Part shown: one piece after another, positions 1 to 9,026 of the stretch
How positions within the stretch are numbered: position 1 is the first letter of the stretch
Layout: the number at the start of each line of letters is the position of its first letter
Assembly (NCBI GenBank): GCA_044346175.1
Contig: JBIIZQ010000013.1
Location: 1 to 59,568, forward strand
Direction: 5' to 3'
From: JBJTUH01 sp044346175
GTDB taxonomy: Bacteria; Cyanobacteriota; Vampirovibrionia; Vampirovibrionales; JAJTHC01
DNA: 59,568 bases
The notes under the pieces: model-generated
What the model saw: the letters and a program-made list of their open reading frames with translations, nothing else
Told to the model about the DNA's origin: nothing
The model's database searches: none
Made by a program: the position numbers and the translations under genes

Positions 1-2
1 AT

Positions 3-123
3 TGGCTTGCTCGTTTTAAGAGGAGAGGAAAGGTTGTATCGAGGTCATTAGCGGATATGAAGCAAGCGATAGCGATGCAATTCCACCGTGTGAATACATC
101 AAAGCTAATTGGTTAAATGTCTC
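3..123. repeat. Left copy of 121-bp terminal inverted repeat
   Basis: Bases 3-123 are the exact reverse complement of 59448-59568, checked base by base. The identity stops abruptly at both inner edges (aaaatat here against gaaaaat in the other copy). No transposase or integrase lies beside it. It may be a dispersed repeat at which assembly stopped on both sides, or an assembly-graph overlap. Confidence 0.95.
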
Positions 124-256
124 AAAATATTCAATTGTTAGTAACAAGAAAATGGCAGTATACATCAAGTATACTACCACTTCAGTATAGTAGGATAGAG
201 GGATATAAGGTACACTTTATGACAAATTTGACATATCGTGCTTTGTGCTTTTGGTG

Positions 257-1132
257 TTAGACAGTCGCAACAATACTGCGGATAGCCAGTACTTGACGGA
301 TGAGGGGTTCCACCCATGAAAGAGGGATTTGATTGGGGCCGTCTGAAAGGGCTTTATCGGGGTCTGGGTGGGTTTCAAAAAATAACCCGTGGCAACCAGC
401 AGCGACGGCAGCTTTCGCAAGCATCGGGGCATAGTTTCTGTTCCCACCAGATTTGCCATTCAGCCCCCCAGGTGCTTGGCAACTATGGGTGGCATCGAGC
501 AAAATGGGTAAGCCTAATTCACTCACAATAGGGATGCTCCGCATATCGACAACAAGGTTATTATAGCCAAAGGTGGTGCCTCGTTCGGTGATAAAAACAT
601 CACGGTTCCCCGTTTCCTTGACCTTATTGGCACAGTGAATGACTTCTTGAGGACTCAAAAACTGTCCTTTTTTAATTTGTACCGTTTTGCCTGTTTCACC
701 AGCGGCTAGGAGTAAATCCGTTTGGCGACAAAGAAAAGCGGGTATTTGGAGCATATCCAATACCTCGGCAGCCTCGGTAACTTCATGGGCGGCATGCACA
801 TCGCTACATAGCTTTACGCCGTACTCGGCTTTGATGTCTGCAAGGATTTTTAATCCTCCTGTGGTGCCAGGCCCTCGGTAGGAAGTGCCAGAAGTACGAT
901 TGGCTTTGTCGTAGCTACTCTTGAAGTAAAAATCAACTTCAGGAAACTGCTTGAAGAGCGTTGATAAGTACGCTGCTACTTCTCGGTTGACCTGTCCGTC
1001 ATGTTCAATCACACAAGGCCCTGCCACGACGGTAAACTTTTGGGTGTTTGCTGGGTTGAAGGGGGTCTCTGCATGGGTAAAGGTAGGTAATGAGGGGCTA
1101 CAGAAGTTGGCATCACAAGAAGAAGCAAACAT
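257..1132 (-). CDS. kdsA: 3-deoxy-8-phosphooctulonate synthase (KdsA)
   Basis: Cytosolic enzyme that condenses phosphoenolpyruvate with arabinose 5-phosphate to give Kdo-8-phosphate, the first committed step of Kdo for LPS. At 291 residues it is close to family length, with about 30 extra N-terminal residues. Family motifs run in order: AGPCVIE (37-43), FKSSYDKANRTS, a Gly-rich RGPGTTGGL, SDVH, PAFLCRQTDLL, KKGQFL, GYNNLVVDMRS, DATHS and LSDGPN. Cys40 in GPC matches the metal-ligand Cys of the metal-dependent class, where the E. coli class has Asn. The ATG has a weak AAAGG about 11 bases upstream. The gene stands alone, without the CTP synthase, enolase or other Kdo genes that often flank it. 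Identification is secure. Confidence 0.95.
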   Translation of the reverse strand: MFASSCDANFCSPSLPTFTHAETPFNPANTQKFTVVAGPCVIEHDGQVNREVAAYLSTLFKQFPEVDFYFKSSYDKANRTSGTSYRGPGTTGGLKILADIKAEYGVKLCSDVHAAHEVTEAAEVLDMLQIPAFLCRQTDLLLAAGETGKTVQIKKGQFLSPQEVIHCANKVKETGNRDVFITERGTTFGYNNLVVDMRSIPIVSELGLPILLDATHSCQAPGGLNGKSGGNRNYAPMLAKAAVAAGCHGLFFETHPDPDKALSDGPNQIPLSWVEPLIRQVLAIRSIVATV

Positions 1133-1270
1133 GAAGTTGATGACCTTTCAGAACATAGTTTCGTACACAGGGTAAAAGATGACAGTATGTCCTTATCATA
1201 GCTGAAAGATACGCAAACGAGTATGTGGGTATGTGTCTTGCAGTCACTCAAAAGCTTTCCCACTCTCTTT

Positions 1271-1383
1271 AAGAAGTGCGAGTATCTACTGACACCCTGT
1301 CACCCTGTACGAAGTTGCAGGGTCTTCCTCAGCCCCTCATTGGATACCGATTTTCATCGGTATGACGGGGGAAAAACTTACAT
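1271..1383. repeat. Composite intergenic repeat, copy 1
   Basis: This 113-bp unit starts AAGAAGTGCGAGTATCTACT and ends in a palindrome (ATACCGAT to ATCGGTAT, 1344-1363) plus AACTTACAT. A near-identical direct copy lies at 1523-1633 and a partial inverted copy at 38990-39075. It lies in the 576-bp gap between kdsA and fliI, where I see no gene. Confidence 0.85.
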
Positions 1384-1500
1384 TTTCCCTGTTACCTAAG
1401 TGCGGTGTCCAGAAGGTATAGGGCATGTATCAATAACTTAAGCAAATCGCCCCCCACAGTCTAGTAAGTGAGGCATGTTTTTGGTATGCCTTACATTGTC

Positions 1501-1521
1501 ATGCCGACGTTAGGTCGGCAT
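1501..1521. repeat. Short palindromic repeat (ATGCCGAC/GTCGGCAT type)
   Basis: ATGCCGAC, a short loop and GTCGGCAT form a perfect hairpin directly before the second composite repeat. It resembles the ATTCCGAC/GTCGGAAT hairpins at 38954-38973 and 44733-44752. Confidence 0.7.
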
Positions 1522-1522
1522 C

Positions 1523-1633
1523 AAGAAGTGCGAGTATCTACTGACACCCTGACACCCTGTACGAAGTTGTAGGGTCTCCCTCAAGCCCTCATTGGATACC
1601 GATTTCATCGGTATGACGGGAAAAAACTTACAT
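1523..1633. repeat. Composite intergenic repeat, copy 2
   Basis: Direct copy of 1271-1383 with a few substitutions and a one-base shorter palindrome loop (1596-1614). It ends about 75 bp before the fliI start codon, so it may contribute to the 5' untranslated region or to insulation from upstream transcription. Confidence 0.85.
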
Positions 1634-1708
1634 GCTCTCCTATGAAAAGAGCAGCGAGACAAGGCATCGTGGCTTGGAGAGGATAAGCTGTGTTATACTT
1701 CTCTTACG

Positions 1709-3172
1709 ATGATGACCCCACCCGACCCTTCCCAGCATGCACCCCTTTTGTGGACACCTGAAACTTCAGATGATTTGATTTACCCCCCTGGTGTGCTTTC
1801 ACCTCAGGGACGGCAGGTTGTTTCTCCGCTGAAAGAACACGCCATAAGCTTGCGTTCCCACATTCAAAACCTTGTCCGTGAAGCCGAATTTTGTAAGTTT
1901 AAAGGTAAAGTTACACGCCTGATGGGATTGACCGTTGAGGCAAAACTGCCTAAACTTAAAATCGGCGATTTATGCTTCATTGAAACCGTTACAGGGGAAC
2001 AGAAAGCGGCCGAAGTGGTGGCCTTCAAAGAAGATAGGGCACAGCTTTTGCTTTTATATGACGGTAACGGGATTTATCAGGGTAGTTGGGTGACAACAAC
2101 GGGAGAACCTATCACCGTACCTGTGGGGGATTTTCTTCTTGGGCGTTTAATTTCCCCTTTGGGAGAACCCATGGATGGTATGCCCCTTGACCTCTCCCGT
2201 GCACATTATGTGAACGTTGAACAGCCTCCGCCTGACCCGCTGACTCGTCCTATTATTTCTCAAAAGTTCTCCACAGGGGTGCGTGCCATTGATGGTTTAC
2301 TCACCATGGGTGCGGGGCAGCGGATGGGACTCTTTGCAGGTTCAGGGGTAGGTAAATCGACTTTGTTAGGGATGATTGCCCGAAATTCTGAAGCGGATGT
2401 GAACGTCGTTGCACTGATTGGGGAGCGGGGGCGTGAGGTACGAGAGTTTATGGAGCATAGCCTTGGGGAGCAAGGGATGAAGCGTTCTGTACTTGTATGT
2501 GCCACAGGCGACCAACCTCCCCTTTTAAGGATGAAAGCCCTGCAAACCGCTACGGCGGTGGGGGAATATTTCCGTTCGCAAGGTAAAAAAGTTTTCCTTA
2601 TGGCTGACACTGTCACACGTTGTGCCATGTCGGGTAGAGAAGTTGGCTTGAGTATTGGGGAGCCACCTACCATGAAGGGGTATCCGCCGAGTATTTTCTC
2701 TTGGCTTCAAAAAGTATTGGAGCGTAGTGGTATTACTAACGATGGTTCCATTACGGCACTTTACACCACACTGATGGAAGGGGACGATATTAACGACCCC
2801 GTGGTAGACACGGTTCGAGGTATCATTGATGGTCACGTCTTTTTGTCCAGAAAAGTCGCTGCAAAAAACCATTTCCCTGCGATTGACGTACTTGGGAGCG
2901 TGAGTCGTTTATTTAATGAAATTACTGACCCTGAACACAAAAAAGCCGCAGGTACCATGCGTGAGCTGATGGCAACGTATGCGGATGCAAAAGATTTGAT
3001 TGATATTGGGGCGTACGAGCGGGGTTCAAACCCAAAAATTGATAAAGCCATTGAGTTGATGCCCGAAATTAACGGTTTTTTAAGACAATCCGTCAAAGAC
3101 CTTGAAAGTATGGATACCACCTTGGCGGCTCTTAAAGACATGATGCAACATGTTGACCTTAAAGGCATGTAA
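1709..3172 (+). CDS. fliI: Flagellar export ATPase FliI
   Basis: Soluble hexameric ATPase of the flagellar type III export apparatus, related to the F1 beta subunit and to injectisome SctN. At 487 residues it is slightly longer than usual (about 440). The P-loop AGSGVGKST is at 210-218. It is followed by the family sequence ALIGERGREVREF and a Walker B strand VFLMADTVTR. GEPPTMKGYPPSIFSWL and the C-terminal helical region are also typical. The start ATGATG has no clear Shine-Dalgarno sequence. No other export genes (fliH, fliJ, flhA) are beside it, so flagellar genes are dispersed. A flagellar rod gene at 12.2 kb supports a flagellar rather than injectisome role, which the sequence alone does not settle. 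Confidence 0.92.
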   Translation: MMTPPDPSQHAPLLWTPETSDDLIYPPGVLSPQGRQVVSPLKEHAISLRSHIQNLVREAEFCKFKGKVTRLMGLTVEAKLPKLKIGDLCFIETVTGEQKAAEVVAFKEDRAQLLLLYDGNGIYQGSWVTTTGEPITVPVGDFLLGRLISPLGEPMDGMPLDLSRAHYVNVEQPPPDPLTRPIISQKFSTGVRAIDGLLTMGAGQRMGLFAGSGVGKSTLLGMIARNSEADVNVVALIGERGREVREFMEHSLGEQGMKRSVLVCATGDQPPLLRMKALQTATAVGEYFRSQGKKVFLMADTVTRCAMSGREVGLSIGEPPTMKGYPPSIFSWLQKVLERSGITNDGSITALYTTLMEGDDINDPVVDTVRGIIDGHVFLSRKVAAKNHFPAIDVLGSVSRLFNEITDPEHKKAAGTMRELMATYADAKDLIDIGAYERGSNPKIDKAIELMPEINGFLRQSVKDLESMDTTLAALKDMMQHVDLKGM

Positions 3173-3407
3173 TGTAAGGGGTGCCATAGCCTCCTTTGTA
3201 AAGAGGAATTTATCATCAGGAAGCCTCTATAGGCTTTGGTGCTTTGACGATACCTCTCATTAACCAGCGGTGTTGAAAGCCCTGAGGGCAAAGGATTATG
3301 AGTCTGAGGATAGGTTGTGACATGCCTTTTCTCTTACCGTACAGTGCTTTGTGGTACTGTGACGAGCAAGCTTTCTGTGTGTTGTAAGCATTGGAGTATG
3401 GGACCTC

Positions 3408-4727
3408 ATGATGTCCATTTCAGAAGATAGTTTCCGTAAATCAAAACTTACTACGGCGATTGTGTCTCAATCAGGTAGTGCGATGAGTGCGGGTACACAG
3501 AAGAAGGAAGCCCTCTCTAGTGGTTTTTTAGGGACGGCAGGGTCTTCTATGATGGGAGGCATGCTTGGTACGTCTCACCATTCAGAAGATGAAATGCACC
3601 CCTACAATGAAGCAGATGTCCCTAAAGAGGCACACTTCTTACTTTCTAACCCTACGTTGCTCTTGGAGCTATGTGTGGCGGAAGGGATTTCAGATATTCA
3701 TTTGAGGGTGGGACAACCACCAGTGGTGAGGAAAAATGGTCGTTTGATGTATACGAAACTCCCTCGTGTGGATACCATTTTAATGGATAGTTTCGTGAGT
3801 TTCATGATTCCTGAAGATGTCCGTAACCATATTGTACGTATTACCGATTATGATTTTCCTTATGAACTCCCTGGTTTGGCAAGGTTCCGTTGTAATTTTT
3901 TACGAGAAATGGGACAAATTGCCTTTGCGATACGTATCATTCGTAAGCGGATTCCTAGTTTGGATGAATTGGGTTTGCCGCCAGCAGTGGGGCAGTTTGT
4001 GCATGAAAACAAAGGTTTGGTGATTGTGACTGGCCCGACGGGTTCAGGGAAATCCACTACGCTTGCTTCTATCATCAATACGATTAACCATACGTATTCG
4101 AGTCATATTGTGACGCTGGAAGACCCTATTGAATATCAGTTTGAACCCAAAAAATCGCTCGTAACGCAACGTCAAATCGGTTTGGATACTGATAGTTACC
4201 TCCATGGTTTAAAGTACCTCTTACGGCAAGACCCTGATGTGATTCTTATCGGTGAGATGCGTGACCGTGAAACGGTTCAAGCGGCTCTACACGCTGCAGA
4301 AACGGGTCACTTAGTGTTTAGTACGCTACACACGATTGATGCCGTGCAAACCATTAACCGTATTATTAACTTGTTTGAGCCTCATGAACGGGATGCGGTG
4401 CGGGTACAGTTGGCAAGCATTTTGGTAGGGACGGTTTCACAACGTTTGGCTTTGAAGCGAGACAACCAAGGGCGTGTGGCAGTGGGGGAAATTATGATGG
4501 TAAGCCCTACAGTACGAGACTTTATCTATAAGAATCAAATTGAAAGTATCTATGAAATTATCAATAGTAGTGAATTTGAAGGTAGCTGTAGCTTGAATAT
4601 GTCACTCTACATGGCGACACTCAATGAGTATATTACGCAAGATGAAGCACTGAAGCTCTCCGTGAATCGTCCTGAACTCCAGATGATGTTCCGTGGTAGT
4701 AACCAGAGAAATGTAACCAACAGTTAA
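3408..4727 (+). CDS. pilT: Type IV pilus retraction ATPase PilT
   Basis: Cytoplasmic hexameric ATPase that depolymerises type IV pili and drives twitching. At 439 residues it exceeds typical PilT (about 350). The surplus is a poorly conserved Ser/Gly-rich N-terminal stretch (1-75), so translation might begin further in. The N-domain motif SDIHLRVGQPPVVRKNGRL starts at 95. The P-loop GPTGSGKST is at 209-217. Walker B DVILIGEMRDRET is at 277-289, followed by the His box GHLVFSTLHT. AIRIIRKRIP before the P-loop is also typical. The family includes PilU and PilT2, so the paralog type is not certain. Pilus assembly genes pilMN and pilO lie 21 kb away. Confidence 0.92.
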   Translation: MMSISEDSFRKSKLTTAIVSQSGSAMSAGTQKKEALSSGFLGTAGSSMMGGMLGTSHHSEDEMHPYNEADVPKEAHFLLSNPTLLLELCVAEGISDIHLRVGQPPVVRKNGRLMYTKLPRVDTILMDSFVSFMIPEDVRNHIVRITDYDFPYELPGLARFRCNFLREMGQIAFAIRIIRKRIPSLDELGLPPAVGQFVHENKGLVIVTGPTGSGKSTTLASIINTINHTYSSHIVTLEDPIEYQFEPKKSLVTQRQIGLDTDSYLHGLKYLLRQDPDVILIGEMRDRETVQAALHAAETGHLVFSTLHTIDAVQTINRIINLFEPHERDAVRVQLASILVGTVSQRLALKRDNQGRVAVGEIMMVSPTVRDFIYKNQIESIYEIINSSEFEGSCSLNMSLYMATLNEYITQDEALKLSVNRPELQMMFRGSNQRNVTNS

Positions 4728-4823
4728 TGATGTTATTGCCAAGAGGGGATGCCTCTTAGCTCCGTTTTAAGGCTAGGATGGTTGATATTAGCCCTAGGGT
4801 GCGAGGTATGAGCGGTGGCATGG

Positions 4824-4842
4824 ATACCGATTTTATTGGTAT
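4824..4842. repeat. Short palindromic repeat (ATACCGAT type)
   Basis: ATACCGATTTTATTGGTAT, a slightly diverged member of the ATACCGAT/ATCGGTAT hairpin family, between two convergent genes (pilT and the RlpA-like gene). Confidence 0.65.
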
Positions 4843-4890
4843 TGACGTGGCGTAAAGGACGTAGTGTTTGCTTGCACCTATAGCTTATGC

Positions 4891-5730
4891 TTATCCTTCC
4901 TGAGAGGTTGTTGTACGACTGATGATGGGGGTGTTTTGTTGTCGGTAGTGTTCACGTTTTTGCTCAATATCTTGTAATAGCTTCCACATTCCTAGGCTCA
5001 TGGCTTTACCTGTTTTGGGGTCTATCACGGTTTGGTTGGTGGTTGTTTCTGGTACTGTTTCTTTTTGAATCGGGTTTTCTGGGGTGTTTGCTAGGGCAAT
5101 GTCCTCAGAGGGCTGGGTGGGCTGGAGGTTCCCTTGGGCAACGGCACCCCAATCGCTCATTTTAATCCCCAACCCTTGCTGGAAGTCGGCAAGCTTTTTA
5201 GCGGCAGCGAGTTGTGTTGCTTCATCTTGTTGTCCGTTAGCGGTTTTAATTTCTGATAGAATGCCTTGCAGTTGTTGGTATTTTTCTTTCCCGATAAACT
5301 TTTCACTGACAAGCCCCGAGCTTTTTGGCTGAAAGTCATACAGTACTGTGACTTCTACATTATCTCGTAGCCCCTGTTTGTCTGTGATACTTTTTGAGCG
5401 TGCTTGCTGGCTAAGGTCAATCAGGCGTTTTTCGCCTTTGAGTCCTTTACCGCCACTCCCTTCATCGGCAATAAAAAGAATATCTCGCCCAGTGATGTTC
5501 CCATTTGTGTCTCGGTAGGTTGCCATGACAATATCATTTTTGTTGAAAAACCTTTGTTTTCCATGGGTTTGCGGATTGATGCTATTGGCACTCCAGAGAG
5601 AGGCCGCTGTGGGGAATCGGTCTATATCTTTTCCGCTCAAGCCTGACGCACCATTGGCGTTGCCGTATCCCCCATCAGAGGCTTTGTAAAAACTGGCAGT
5701 GCCTCTTAGAGAGGGGGGAATTTGTATCAT
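4891..5730 (-). CDS. RlpA-like double-psi beta-barrel protein, no signal peptide
   Basis: A 279-residue protein whose first 150 residues look like an RlpA-type double-psi beta-barrel. It has GTASFYKASDGGYGNANG near the start (GxASxY..G..TANG in RlpA), NDIVMATYRDTNGNITGRDI, and ADEG...RLIDLSQQA where RlpA has NDRGPF...R.IDLS. RlpA-type proteins bind or cleave peptidoglycan glycan strands. No lipoprotein or Sec signal is visible although the barrel family is normally periplasmic. The C-terminal part (about 170-279) is polar and Pro/Thr/Gln-rich with no SPOR domain evident. The fold assignment comes from motif order only. It is a singleton, convergent with pilT. Confidence 0.6.
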   Translation of the reverse strand: MIQIPPSLRGTASFYKASDGGYGNANGASGLSGKDIDRFPTAASLWSANSINPQTHGKQRFFNKNDIVMATYRDTNGNITGRDILFIADEGSGGKGLKGEKRLIDLSQQARSKSITDKQGLRDNVEVTVLYDFQPKSSGLVSEKFIGKEKYQQLQGILSEIKTANGQQDEATQLAAAKKLADFQQGLGIKMSDWGAVAQGNLQPTQPSEDIALANTPENPIQKETVPETTTNQTVIDPKTGKAMSLGMWKLLQDIEQKREHYRQQNTPIISRTTTSQEG

Positions 5731-5956
5731 GATTACTCTCTTACTTTCATCAGCTGATTTTGAGGGGTATGTGTTGGTTGGTGATGATTCGCCTCTTTAA
5801 CATACATTCGACGAACCCCGCCAAGGTTTTAAATAGAACATTTAAAAAGGTTCTTAAGGGCTTTATGTTTATGCTACATTTAAAAGTATCATAATAGATA
5901 GTGCTTTCTACTGCTATATCTGGATGCTAACCCTTTAGGAATCAATATAAACTAGG

Positions 5957-6493
5957 ATGAATTACGCTACGCCCCTACCTCATATCACGCCCCAAGATAA
6001 ATCGCACTATTTCTATATCGCTAAAACGGTTCTAGGGGCGGGGACTTCGGTGTTGGAACCTTTCATTCTTAATAAAACGCTCAAGCGGGAAAAATCAGTA
6101 TCCTCTGAAGAACGACGTATTATTGTGTTTCAAGATGCCCTTCGTCAAGGCATTAGCTTTGCCATTAGTACCCTTACTTTCGTAGGTGGTGGGATTTTAA
6201 CCCGCACTTTACTCAAACATCATAAAGACCGTGGGGTGATAGGACTCATCAGTGGCATGGTGATGGAGAAGTTTGTAGGGAAACTCTTTTTAAAGCCTAT
6301 TTTAACCACAAAACTAACGGCTTGGTGGCATGCACGCTATCCTGATACTGCTTTGAAAACGCCCACTTCTATGCCCGCTTCTACACAAGCCCTTTATGCC
6401 CCAGCGTTACTGGCTCCGTCTCAAACGTTTCAGCATGTCCCTGTGACCCAAGCCCAATTTGTAGTAGGCGGTTTGCAACCAGGAGCTATGTAA
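5957..6493 (+). CDS. Small membrane protein of unknown function
   Basis: A 178-residue protein I do not recognise. Two hydrophobic stretches (about 64-86, ISFAISTLTFVGGGILTRTL, and about 97-115, VIGLISGMVMEKFVGKL) suggest membrane insertion. A polar, basic N-terminal third contains EERRIIVFQDALRQG. The last 45 residues are Pro/Ala/Thr-rich. An ATG follows a CTAGG close upstream. Translation ends at the first bases of a GC-rich hairpin (6493-6516) that may act as its terminator. Orientation and coding character make it likely real. Confidence 0.7.
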   Translation: MNYATPLPHITPQDKSHYFYIAKTVLGAGTSVLEPFILNKTLKREKSVSSEERRIIVFQDALRQGISFAISTLTFVGGGILTRTLLKHHKDRGVIGLISGMVMEKFVGKLFLKPILTTKLTAWWHARYPDTALKTPTSMPASTQALYAPALLAPSQTFQHVPVTQAQFVVGGLQPGAM

Positions 6494-6516
6494 CGGGCGG
6501 TTTGTAACCGTCCCGT
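6493..6516. terminator. GC-rich hairpin at the end of the 178-residue gene
   Basis: ACGGGCGGTT and AACCGTCCCGT pair with one bulge around a short loop. It belongs to the GGG-rich palindrome family also seen at 54639-54659, 54710-54730 and 58085-58105. There is a short T-containing stretch after it (GTTGTT) but no long U-tract. Confidence 0.45.
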
Positions 6517-6595
6517 TGTTGTGGGGATTGGTTTTTACCCTCTCCCTTAAAGGGCGAGGGAGCATGTCGTCATACCGATGAAAATTTGAACACTA

Positions 6596-7852
6596 TTATT
6601 TTAGGTGCTTGCGTAAGCTGATACGCCCACGGGGGGTGCGTTGCAGGTATCCTAGCTGGAGGAGGTAGGGTTCAATGATTTCTTCAATGGTGTGGGTATC
6701 TTCTCCAAGGCAACTTGCGAGGGTGTCGAGTCCAACAGGGCCACCTTGGAAGGTCTCTTCAATGAGGTGAAGGAGGGCATGGTCTTGTTGGTCGAGTCCT
6801 TGAGCATCAATGCCTAAACGTTGAAGCACTTGCCTTATAAATACGCCATCTACCAGCGGGAGGTTTTCAGGGAGGGTTGCGTTTTTGGGTACCTCTGGTA
6901 CTGGGGAAGCTTCTGCTTGGGTGTGAAAAATCAAGGCTTCGTCTCTTACTCGTCTGAGTAGTCTGTTCGCAATTCTAGGGGTACCTCGAGACGCTTTTGC
7001 AAGGGCTTCGGCCCCGTCTGATGTCAGATGTAGCCCAATGCTAGAGGCGTTATGGGCTAAAATAACGCCAAGCTCCTCAGGGGTGTAAAATTGTAATTTG
7101 AGCAAATGTCCAAAGCGGTCTCTTAGGGGGGAAGATAAAGCCCCAGCTTGTGTGGTGGCACCAATTAAAGTAAAAGCGGGTAAGGGTAGGCGTACACTCC
7201 GTGCCGTGGTGCCTTTACCCATGGTAATATCTAAGGCCCCATCTTCCATGGCACTGTAAAGTAACTCTTCAGTGACACGATTTAACCGATGGATTTCATC
7301 AATAAAAAGGATATCTCCCGCTGTAAGGGTATGGAGTAGCCCGATGATGTCTCTAGGGCGCTCAAGGGCGGGTGCCGCTGTGATATGGGCATTGACACCC
7401 ATTTCTGTAGCAATGAGCATGGCCATGGTGGTTTTACCTAAGCCAGGAGGTCCATAAAGCAGAATATGGTCGAGGCAGGCTTGGCGTAATTTGGCTGACT
7501 GAATGGCGACCTCTAAGGTCGCCTTGACTTGGTTTTGTCCGTGGTAGGTCTTTAAGCAACTTGGACGAAGGGGGTTTGCGGTACTGTATGAAGAGGTGAG
7601 GGGGTGTTGTGTGGAAATTGAAGAAATTGAAGAAAGGGCAGGGTCATGTTGCGATGCGTCCTCTCCTGTTGCTTCAGGGTTGAGTAGGACGTGCCGTTTC
7701 CCAGATTTTTCTTTTTGATGTGCCTCTTTTTGATGTTTCAAGGGGTGGGTTTTATCCGTTGAGGCATGTAATGCCGTATCGACATGGGTCGCCCAGCCTT
7801 GGTTTGCAGGATTTTGAGTTTCAGAAGCTTGCGTGTAGTGTAGAATCATCAT
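6596..7852 (-). CDS. ruvB: Holliday junction helicase motor RuvB
   Basis: AAA+ ATPase that drives branch migration of Holliday junctions with RuvA. Numbering from the ATG at 7852, the P-loop GPPGLGKTT is at 134-142, followed by Walker B DILFIDEIHRL, sensor GATTQAG and the Arg-finger region SPLRDRFG. The winged-helix end carries GLDTLASCLGED, YLLQLGYLQRTPRGR. The open frame extends upstream to a TTG at 7912, but ATGATG at 7852 has GAGG a few bases upstream. Even so, about 95 residues precede the family core (LRPSCLKTYHGQ), and these are polar and His/Ser/Lys-rich. A further insertion of about 20 residues sits before the last domain. No ruvA or ruvC is nearby. Confidence 0.93.
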   Translation of the reverse strand: MMILHYTQASETQNPANQGWATHVDTALHASTDKTHPLKHQKEAHQKEKSGKRHVLLNPEATGEDASQHDPALSSISSISTQHPLTSSYSTANPLRPSCLKTYHGQNQVKATLEVAIQSAKLRQACLDHILLYGPPGLGKTTMAMLIATEMGVNAHITAAPALERPRDIIGLLHTLTAGDILFIDEIHRLNRVTEELLYSAMEDGALDITMGKGTTARSVRLPLPAFTLIGATTQAGALSSPLRDRFGHLLKLQFYTPEELGVILAHNASSIGLHLTSDGAEALAKASRGTPRIANRLLRRVRDEALIFHTQAEASPVPEVPKNATLPENLPLVDGVFIRQVLQRLGIDAQGLDQQDHALLHLIEETFQGGPVGLDTLASCLGEDTHTIEEIIEPYLLQLGYLQRTPRGRISLRKHLK

Positions 7853-7990
7853 GAGCCTCAGTATACTACGCATATGGCTTGCTTTGAAGAGGTGGATGCA
7901 AGATACTGCCAAGTTTGCATTGACACACCCTGAAATTTTCCCGCATACTTGAGGGTACTTTGATGATGTCGTATTGGTTTACTTTCGGTA

Positions 7991-8968
7991 GTGGGCGTTT
8001 GTATGTGTATGGCTTTTGTACGGGCTTGTTTTAGGACATTTTTTAGTTTGCGTAAAGCGTCTTGCTTGGTTTTGGTATTACTCGGGGTGGTGTTAGGGTA
8101 TGCTTTCTTAGGTCATTTAACCTCTTCTTCTTGGTCGCCATCCCAAGTGAATATTTCTCGTATTTCTCATGTTTCTCATGTTTCTCATGTTTTTTCAGCT
8201 ACCGCACATGCCCGTAAGATAGATGAACGCTTAGGTCACGGCACTTCGCAGACCTTTAAAAAAGAGACGATTCTTAAAGCCATCCTTCAGGATAAAGATG
8301 CACAAGACCCCACATGGGGTGAAACGGTTCAAGGGGTACGCACTCGTTTTGTGCCTCATGGGAAGGAACTCGCCCTTACACTGGATGCCTGCGGTTCGCA
8401 TTCGGATGGTTACGATGAAAAACTGATGCGTTACCTCATGAAAAAACGGATTCCCGCAACCCTATTCATTAACCAGCGTTGGATTCAGAAACATCCTAAA
8501 CCTTTCAAGGCATTGGCGGCAAACCCTTTATTTAGTATTCAAAATCATGGCACGGTGCATCGTCCTTGTAGTATTTACCCCCGCCGCATCTATGGGATTG
8601 AAAGTACGAAGAATGCCTCGGAGTGCTATGATGAAATCCAGCATAATGCAGAAACCATTAGCTCCTTGACACATAAAAGACCCCTCTTCTATCGCTCTGG
8701 CACGGCTTACTATGATACTGCTGGGGTACGTATTGCACAGGCATTACGACATGAGGTCATTGGGTTTTCTATTTTGGGCGACCGTGGGGCTTCTTACTCG
8801 AAGGAAGAGGTCTATGATGCCTTGAAGGAGAGTACTTCAGGTGATATTATTATTGCCCATATGAATCATCCTGAAAGCGAGACTGCTGAGGGACTCCTGA
8901 AAGTCATCCCTCAGCTACTCAAGGCGGGGTATCGTTTTACACACCTAGAGGGTAAAATACTCCAGTGA
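7991..8968 (+). CDS. Membrane-anchored polysaccharide deacetylase (NodB family)
   Basis: Carbohydrate esterase family 4-like protein acting outside the cytoplasmic membrane, probably on N-acetylated glycans. An N-terminal hydrophobic segment (about 24-44, SCLVLVLLGVVLGYAFLGH) is a signal anchor or signal peptide. Catalytic motifs are ALTLDACGS (Asp132), NHGTVH (His186 and His190, the metal-binding HxxxH) and FYRSGTAYYD. IPATLFINQRW and GFSILGDRGAS are typical of a PDA subfamily that uses LTxDAC instead of TFDD. The frame opens with GTG; an ATG at 8003 is an alternative start. Residues 59-66 are encoded by tandem 9-base repeats (SHVSHVSHV). It is divergent from ruvB. Confidence 0.85.
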   Translation: MGVCMCMAFVRACFRTFFSLRKASCLVLVLLGVVLGYAFLGHLTSSSWSPSQVNISRISHVSHVSHVFSATAHARKIDERLGHGTSQTFKKETILKAILQDKDAQDPTWGETVQGVRTRFVPHGKELALTLDACGSHSDGYDEKLMRYLMKKRIPATLFINQRWIQKHPKPFKALAANPLFSIQNHGTVHRPCSIYPRRIYGIESTKNASECYDEIQHNAETISSLTHKRPLFYRSGTAYYDTAGVRIAQALRHEVIGFSILGDRGASYSKEEVYDALKESTSGDIIIAHMNHPESETAEGLLKVIPQLLKAGYRFTHLEGKILQ

Positions 8969-9026
8969 TAAACTATCCTCAAAGGAACGCTATACGCTGT
9001 CATTGAAGTGACATTAGCCAGTGACA

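Noticed and set aside
3..123. End of an insertion sequence
   Set aside because: No transposase, no flanking target duplication visible and the repeat runs to the window edges; the simplest reading is an unresolved repeat.
1709..3172. Injectisome ATPase (SctN) instead of FliI
   Set aside because: No injectisome genes are near and a flagellar rod protein gene lies 9 kb away; kept as FliI.
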